Under the pieces are notes generated by a model. It was not told where the DNA came from and did not search any database. It saw only the letters and a program-made list of their open reading frames with translations. From Polaromonas sp. 39-63-25 (lineage in GTDB: Bacteria > Pseudomonadota > Gammaproteobacteria > Burkholderiales > Burkholderiaceae_C), in contig NZ_NCJH01000006.1 of the NCBI RefSeq assembly GCF_002278925.1, positions 496,001 through 560,000 on the forward strand: a stretch of DNA of 64,000 bases, in the 5' to 3' direction. The first letter of the stretch is position 1, and the number at the start of each line of letters is the position of its first letter. Positions 61,458 to 64,000 of the stretch are shown one piece after another. Position numbers and translations under genes: made by a program.

Positions 61458-61951
61458 GGCCGGGGGTCTTTGGGACAGGCTTGCCGCGTGAGTTCTGCCG
61501 CACGCAGCACCGCATTCACGATCTCGAGATGCGTGCCGCAGCGACACAAGTTGCCGGACAACTCGCGGCGTATCTCGTCCTGCGTCGGATCCGGCTTGCG
61601 CGCCAGCAAGGCGGTGGTCATCATGATCATGCCGCTCAGGCAGTAACCGCACTGGGCCGCCTGCTCTTCGATGAAAGCCCGCTGCACCGGATGCAGCGCC
61701 GCCAGGGACCCGAGACCTTCCAGCGTGGTGATCTCGCGGCCGGCCACGCCGCCGGCCGGGATCACGCAGGCGCGTGCGGCCACGCCATCGACCAGCACCG
61801 TGCAGGCCCCGCATTCGCCCAGACCACAGCCGTATTTGGGGCTGTTGAGTTCGAGGTCGTTGCGCAGCACTCCCAACAGGGAGGCCTGCGGCGAGACCGT
61901 CAGCGTCCGCGTCAAGCGGTTGACGCTGAAGGTCACGACCTGCGAGCTCAT
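61454..61951 (-). CDS. nicA: Nicotinate hydroxylase 2Fe-2S subunit (NicA-like)
   Basis: A 165-residue iron-sulfur subunit with two [2Fe-2S] sites: Cys42, 47, 50 and 62 (plant-ferredoxin type) and Cys101, 104, 136 and 138 (AQCGYC and CRCG). It transfers electrons from the molybdopterin centre to the haems of NicB. The sequence around KYGCGLGECGACTV and the TLEGLGS segment match Pseudomonas NicA closely. The ATG at 61951 is chosen; a TTG at 61960 is also open. It is cotranscribed with nicB-like (ATGA overlap) and the nicotinamidase gene. Confidence 0.88.
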   Translation of the reverse strand: MSSQVVTFSVNRLTRTLTVSPQASLLGVLRNDLELNSPKYGCGLGECGACTVLVDGVAARACVIPAGGVAGREITTLEGLGSLAALHPVQRAFIEEQAAQCGYCLSGMIMMTTALLARKPDPTQDEIRRELSGNLCRCGTHLEIVNAVLRAAELTRQACPKDPRP

Positions 61952-61973
61952 CGTGGGCAAGTCAGGTCGCGCT

Positions 61974-62699
61974 TCAGGCCAGGTCTTTGGACTGGATGCG
62001 TTTGACGCCCTTGGCCGCCATCTGCTTCCAGGCCGCCGCCAGCGAGCCGTTCAGGTCAATGGCGCGCGTGGCATCCTCGATCACATAGACCTCGAAGCCC
62101 GCCTTGCGCGCGTCCATCGCGGTCCAGGCGACGCAGAAGTCGGTCGCCAGCCCGGTCACAAACACGCGCTTGATGCCGCGCTGCTTGAGGTAGCCGCCCA
62201 GGCCGGTCGGCGTCTTGCCGTCGGCCTCGGTGAAAGCCGAATAACTGTCCACTTCCTGGTGGTAGCCCTTGCGCACAATGACCTGGGCCGTGGGCAGCGC
62301 CAGGTCCTTGTGCAGGGCCGCGTCGTCCGTCCCCTGCACGCAGTGGTCAGGCCACAGCACCTGGTTGCCATAAGCCAGTTTTTTGACTTCGAAGGGTTTC
62401 TTGCCCGCATGGGTGCTGGCAAAGGACGCATGGCCCTTGGTGTGCCAGTCCTGCGTGATCACGATGTTCTCGAAAGCGCCGGCGAGTTTGTTGATGACCG
62501 GCACCACCTCTTCGCCGCCCTTGACCGGCAGCGTGCCCCCGGTCACAAAACAGTTCTGCACATCGACAACAATCAGCGCGCTTTTGGCGTCGGGCTTGAT
62601 GCCGGCGGCAAAGGCCACGCGGCCAGCCAGGCCGGCAGCAGCGACGAGGCCGGCGCCGGACAGGGTTTTCAACAGGGTTCTGCGGGTAGCGGGATGCAT
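61974..62699 (-). CDS. pncA: Exported nicotinamidase (PncA-like)
   Basis: A 241-residue cysteine hydrolase of the nicotinamidase/isochorismatase fold that converts nicotinamide to nicotinate. The triad is Asp46, Lys144 and Cys189, and the metal ligands are Asp84, His86 and His90 (QDWHTKGH). Residues 1-32 form a twin-arginine-type signal peptide (TRRTLLKTLSGAG, cleavage near AFA-AGI), which ordinary PncA lacks, so the enzyme should act in the periplasm. GGAG lies upstream of the ATG at 62699. It is the first gene of the nicotinate hydroxylase operon and supplies its substrate. Confidence 0.88.
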   Translation of the reverse strand: MHPATRRTLLKTLSGAGLVAAAGLAGRVAFAAGIKPDAKSALIVVDVQNCFVTGGTLPVKGGEEVVPVINKLAGAFENIVITQDWHTKGHASFASTHAGKKPFEVKKLAYGNQVLWPDHCVQGTDDAALHKDLALPTAQVIVRKGYHQEVDSYSAFTEADGKTPTGLGGYLKQRGIKRVFVTGLATDFCVAWTAMDARKAGFEVYVIEDATRAIDLNGSLAAAWKQMAAKGVKRIQSKDLA

Positions 62700-62748
62700 G
62701 ATGAAATCTCCTTAAACGGGTTGAATGACGTTGACAACAACTGGCGCA

Positions 62749-63486
62749 CTAAACGCTGAGGTAGGCGCGCCGCACCTCTTCGTTGGCCGACAGCTCGGCC
62801 ATGGAGCCCTCGTAACGGATCTGGCCCTTTTCGAGCACATAGGCCCGGTCCGACACCAGTTCCGCAAAATGCATGTTCTGTTCGGACAGCAAAATGCTGA
62901 CGCCCTGCGACTTGAGTTCCAGGATCATGTGTGCCATCTGCTCGACAATCACCGGTGCCACACCTTCCGAGGGCTCGTCGAGCAGGACCAGGTAGGGGTT
63001 GCCCATCAGGGTCCGGGCGACGGTCAGCATCTGCTGTTCGCCGCCACTCATGCGGCCCCCCTGGCGGTCCGGCATCTCGCCGAGGTTGGGAAACAACTTG
63101 AACAGCCGCTCGGGCGTCCAGACCGGCGCCTCGCTGCCGTCGGGCCAGCGGCGCGGCGGCTGCCGCCCCACTTCCAGGTTCTCCATCACCGTCAGGTCGG
63201 TGAAGATGCGCCTGTCTTCCGGCACAAAGCCCAGGCCCATACGCGCCGCGTGGTGGGGTTCGCTTTTTGAAATGTCGGTCCCCAGGAAGGAAACACTGCC
63301 GCGCCGCTTGTCCAGCATGCCGATCAGCGTTTTGAGCGTCGTTGATTTTCCGGCGCCGTTGCGCCCCATCAGGGCCACCACTTCACCGCGCCGCACCTCG
63401 ATGCCCACGTCGTAGAGGATCTGGGCAGCGCCATACCAGGCGCACAGGCCCTGGGCCTGCAGCAGGACTTCGTTCGCAGCGCTCAT
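62749..63486 (-). CDS. livF: Branched-chain-amino-acid ABC transporter ATPase (LivF)
   Basis: A 245-residue ABC ATPase of the LivF type. Walker A is GRNGAGKST (about residues 41-49), the signature motif MSGGEQQML is near 147, Walker B is YLVLLDEPSEGVAP, and GFVPEDRRIF is characteristic of LivF. Its start overlaps the livG stop by 4 bases. The cargo could include nicotinate-pathway compounds because of the adjacent genes, but most LivFG systems carry amino acids, aromatics or amides. Confidence 0.9.
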   Translation of the reverse strand: MSAANEVLLQAQGLCAWYGAAQILYDVGIEVRRGEVVALMGRNGAGKSTTLKTLIGMLDKRRGSVSFLGTDISKSEPHHAARMGLGFVPEDRRIFTDLTVMENLEVGRQPPRRWPDGSEAPVWTPERLFKLFPNLGEMPDRQGGRMSGGEQQMLTVARTLMGNPYLVLLDEPSEGVAPVIVEQMAHMILELKSQGVSILLSEQNMHFAELVSDRAYVLEKGQIRYEGSMAELSANEEVRRAYLSV

Positions 63487-64000
63487 GAGGCGGCATCCTT
63501 TTCCAGTGTCTTTTTCTCGAAGGTCTTGCCGCTGCCGAAATAGACCTCCTGGACCTTGGGATGGTCGCGGATTTCCAGCGGCTTGCCTTCGGCGATCAGC
63601 CGCCCCCGCGCCAGCACGATCATGCGGTCGGCGTAGGCAAACACCACATCCATGCTGTGCTCCGTGAACAGCACCGCCATGCCCCGATCGACAACCAGTT
63701 GTTTGGTCAGGGCCATCAGGTCGTTGCGCTCCTTGGGCGCCATGCCGGCCGTAGGTTCGTCCATCAGCAGCAGCTTGGGATTGTTGGCCATGGCCATGGC
63801 GAGCTCCACACGCTTGACGTCGCCATAGGCCAGCACGCTGCAGGGCCGGTCGGCCTGGGGCTTCATATTGACCTGGTCGAGCAGCACCAGCGCCTCCTCG
63901 CGCTTGTGGTCGGCGGCGCGGCGCCACATCGAAAACAGCTTGCGGTCCGATGACAGCAGCGCCATCTGGACGTTTTCCACCACCGTCAGCGAGGAAAAGG
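63483..64000 (-). CDS. livG: Branched-chain-amino-acid ABC transporter ATPase (LivG), 5' partial
   Basis: The C-terminal 172 residues of a LivG ATPase; the N-terminus lies beyond the right edge. Visible: SLTVVENVQM, a Walker B region LLLMDEPTAGMAP, an altered signature region (VLAYGDVKRVELAMAM, typical of LivG), and the C-terminal BCA_ABC_TP_C-type tail. The frame is open to the edge of the window. Immediately downstream is livF. Confidence 0.88.
   Translation of the reverse strand, partial: FSSLTVVENVQMALLSSDRKLFSMWRRAADHKREEALVLLDQVNMKPQADRPCSVLAYGDVKRVELAMAMANNPKLLLMDEPTAGMAPKERNDLMALTKQLVVDRGMAVLFTEHSMDVVFAYADRMIVLARGRLIAEGKPLEIRDHPKVQEVYFGSGKTFEKKTLEKDAAS

Noticed and set aside
61458-61814. 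N-terminal extension of the NicB-like protein
   Set aside because: The extra residues come from another frame of the NicA-like gene; the ATG at 61457 gives the 4-bp overlap seen elsewhere in the operon.
62749-63927. Long livF frame extending to 63927
   Set aside because: The extension overlaps livG in another frame; the ATG at 63486 gives the normal LivF length and a 4-bp overlap.

Overview
The window is GC-rich, densely coding DNA from a betaproteobacterium of the order Burkholderiales, most likely family Comamonadaceae (Polaromonas/Rhodoferax/Variovorax-like). This rests on gene content (phasin and PHA-system proteins, fused isobutyryl-CoA mutase, glutaryl-CoA dehydrogenase with a CaiB-type CoA transferase, orphan Liv-type binding proteins, TRAP transporters, a NicAB-type hydroxylase) and on two dispersed repeat families that I associate with this family. 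The genus is an inference. No rRNA, tRNA, CRISPR array or replication origin was seen.

Layout. 1-4.3 kb: partial SDR reductase, phasin, patatin-like lipase, TetR regulator, TPR-like protein. 4.4-6.7 kb: DUF2817 peptidase and M20 amidohydrolase. 6.7-10.7 kb: a four-gene polyprenyl-phosphate/sugar cluster (UbiA-type transferase, flippase-like protein, GT39 glycosyltransferase, HAD phosphatase). 10.8-19.3 kb: argE, two orphan branched-chain-type binding proteins, a molybdopterin oxidoreductase, then an overlapping run of lipoprotein aminopeptidase, PHA-system protein and CoA transferase. 19.3-20.5 kb: an intact ISAs1-family insertion sequence with a 10-bp target duplication. 20.5-23.2 kb: an accessory block of small orphan genes that reads less GC-rich. 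23.2-25.1 kb: acyl-CoA-binding protein divergent from a wax ester synthase/DGAT. 25.1-25.8 kb: repeat-only intergenic DNA. 25.8-36.4 kb: coaX, an amidase, and a Dpp-type ABC importer operon with an M81 (MlrC-like) peptidase, with a second amidase divergent from it. 36.3-40.8 kb: a quorum-sensing locus. 40.8-43.4 kb: M20 deacylase and persulfide dioxygenase-rhodanese. 43.8-47.6 kb: TRAP transporter. 47.7-51.9 kb: PPK2 and IcmF. 52-54.2 kb: small and hypothetical genes. 54.2-57.7 kb: GcdR-like regulator, gcdH and CoA transferase (glutaryl-CoA branch). 57.8-62.7 kb: NicB, NicA and an exported nicotinamidase. 62.7-64 kb: LivF and partial LivG.

The most notable system is the 36.3-40.8 kb locus. 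A CqsA/LqsA-type alpha-hydroxyketone autoinducer synthase, a CqsS/LqsS-type membrane histidine kinase and an LqsR-type response regulator lie beside a LuxR-type regulator. A near-identical lux-box-like palindrome occurs in front of the synthase gene and in the luxR/kinase divergent region. This suggests that the LuxR-type protein ties the ketone signalling circuit together. Homologous synthase/kinase/regulator sets are known (Vibrio Cqs, Legionella Lqs, Janthinobacterium Jqs); the LuxR-plus-operator wiring is the part that looks new.

A second theme is a roughly 70-bp dispersed repeat with at least eleven full or partial copies, three of them read through as protein sequence and one supplying a stop codon. 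A separate GC-rich repeat supplies the stop codons of two unrelated genes.
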